NCBI GenBank assembly: GCA_046714215.1
Contig: JBKKBM010000290.1
Coordinates: 1-5,214 of the forward strand
Source: DATLCI01 sp046714215
GTDB taxonomy: Bacteria > Acidobacteriota > Terriglobia > Terriglobales > Acidobacteriaceae
Length of the DNA stretch: 5,214 nucleotides
Reading direction: 5' to 3'
Under the pieces are notes generated by a model, which was not told the DNA's origin, did not search any database, and worked only from the letters and a program-made list of their open reading frames with translations. This document shows, one piece after another, positions 5,014-5,214 of the stretch (position 1 is its first letter; each line of letters starts with the position of its first letter). The position numbers and the translations under genes are program-made.

Positions 5014-5078
5014 AGGGACCTTGTCCCTCGACCGCGCGCTCGCGCAGTTCCCGCCCCACCGGCAGAGCCGTTGGGGGC
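5014..5078. other. Three consecutive hairpins between mscL and the ABC-F gene
   Basis: Bases 5014-5019 (agggac) pair with 5023-5028 (gtccct). Bases 5034-5037 (gcgc) pair with 5042-5045. Bases 5053-5057 (gcccc) pair with 5074-5078 and enclose an inner stem 5060-5063 with 5067-5070 (cggc/gccg). No T-run follows any of them, so a classic intrinsic terminator is not shown. They could slow polymerase, protect the mscL messenger end, or form part of an intergenic repeat element. Confidence 0.45.
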
Positions 5079-5118
5079 AGGGGTGCTCGCTACTCACCTG
5101 GGGATGCAAAGCGGATGA

Positions 5119-5124
5119 GATAAT
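5119..5124 (+). promoter_or_regulatory. Possible -10 box of the ABC-F gene
   Basis: GATAAT differs from TATAAT at one base. Transcription starting about seven bases on, near 5131, would leave a leader of about 5 bases before the ATG at 5136, too short for a Shine-Dalgarno site, and none is seen. No convincing -35 box is visible. Confidence 0.3.
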
Positions 5125-5135
5125 AGACATCTGCG

Positions 5136-5214
5136 ATGATCCATCTCTCCGCCGCCGGGAAGCGCTTCGGCCACAAACTCCTGTTCGACAATCTGGACTG
5201 GATGATCACTCCGC
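5136..5214 (+). CDS. ABC-F family ATPase, N-terminal fragment (continues beyond window)
   Basis: The first 26 residues (MIHLSAAGKRFGHKLLFDNL, then DWMITP) match the start of ABC-F proteins, which are soluble twin-ATPase factors that bind ribosomes and take part in translation or antibiotic protection. The pattern of a short strand, G-K-R-F-G and then a strand leading to D-L-x-W at the start of the first nucleotide-binding domain is typical. The Walker A motif would follow just past the window edge, so it cannot be confirmed. Other ABC ATPases begin similarly, but the absence of extra N-terminal residues and the wording K-x-F-G-x-x-x-L-F-D favour ABC-F. It follows mscL on the same strand after 227 bases holding hairpins and a repeat, so it probably has its own promoter. 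Confidence 0.7.
   Translation, partial: MIHLSAAGKRFGHKLLFDNLDWMITP

Noticed and set aside
4219..5130. 303-codon - strand open frame opposite mscL
   Set aside because: It is rich in Arg and His as expected of an antisense shadow, overlaps mscL completely, and passes through the tandem repeat and the hairpins.

Overview
The window looks like chromosomal DNA from a soil-type Acidobacteriota bacterium (class Terriglobia or a relative). This is inferred from several features together: GC-rich codon third positions, a BON-domain lipoprotein with a glycine-zipper C-terminal half, an MscL channel with a zinc-ribbon tail, weak or missing Shine-Dalgarno sites at several starts, and long hairpin-rich intergenic DNA. 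No rRNA, tRNA, CRISPR array, transposase or phage gene was seen.

Left part (1-1364). The last 22 codons of an unidentified gene are followed by three short genes. Two on the + strand (258-533 and 987-1283) encode related proteins of about 90-98 residues. They share a gapless core ending in a W-G-Q-E-S-S motif followed by an alanine-rich helix, and they match no family I can name. Between them, on the - strand, lies a 63-residue cysteine-rich protein (588-779) that looks like a small zinc-binding protein. A strong intrinsic terminator at 1335-1364 closes this block.

Middle part (1365-2954). A - strand SGNH/GDSL-family hydrolase with a probable lipoprotein signal (1505-2257) is complete, with all catalytic blocks visible. 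A short coding-like stretch just beyond its stop (1413-1508) may be a gene remnant. Upstream of the hydrolase, almost 700 bases hold no convincing gene. They contain a strong bidirectional terminator (2372-2410) with no gene attached to it, a series of hairpins, and a palindromic repeat-like element at 2758-2814.

Right part (2955-5214). A - strand lipoprotein of 435 residues (BON domain, low-complexity linker, barrel-like domain with a glycine zipper) ends at its own terminator (2882-2911). It is transcribed divergently from mscL (4504-4908), the large-conductance mechanosensitive channel. After mscL come a degenerate short tandem repeat and three consecutive hairpins, then the first 26 codons of an ABC-F type ATPase that runs off the window.

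The annotated proteins do not form an obvious pathway. The lipoprotein, the hydrolase and MscL all concern the cell envelope. The points most worth following up are the paired WGQESS proteins, the cysteine-rich microprotein between them, and the orphan terminator as a possible small-RNA end.
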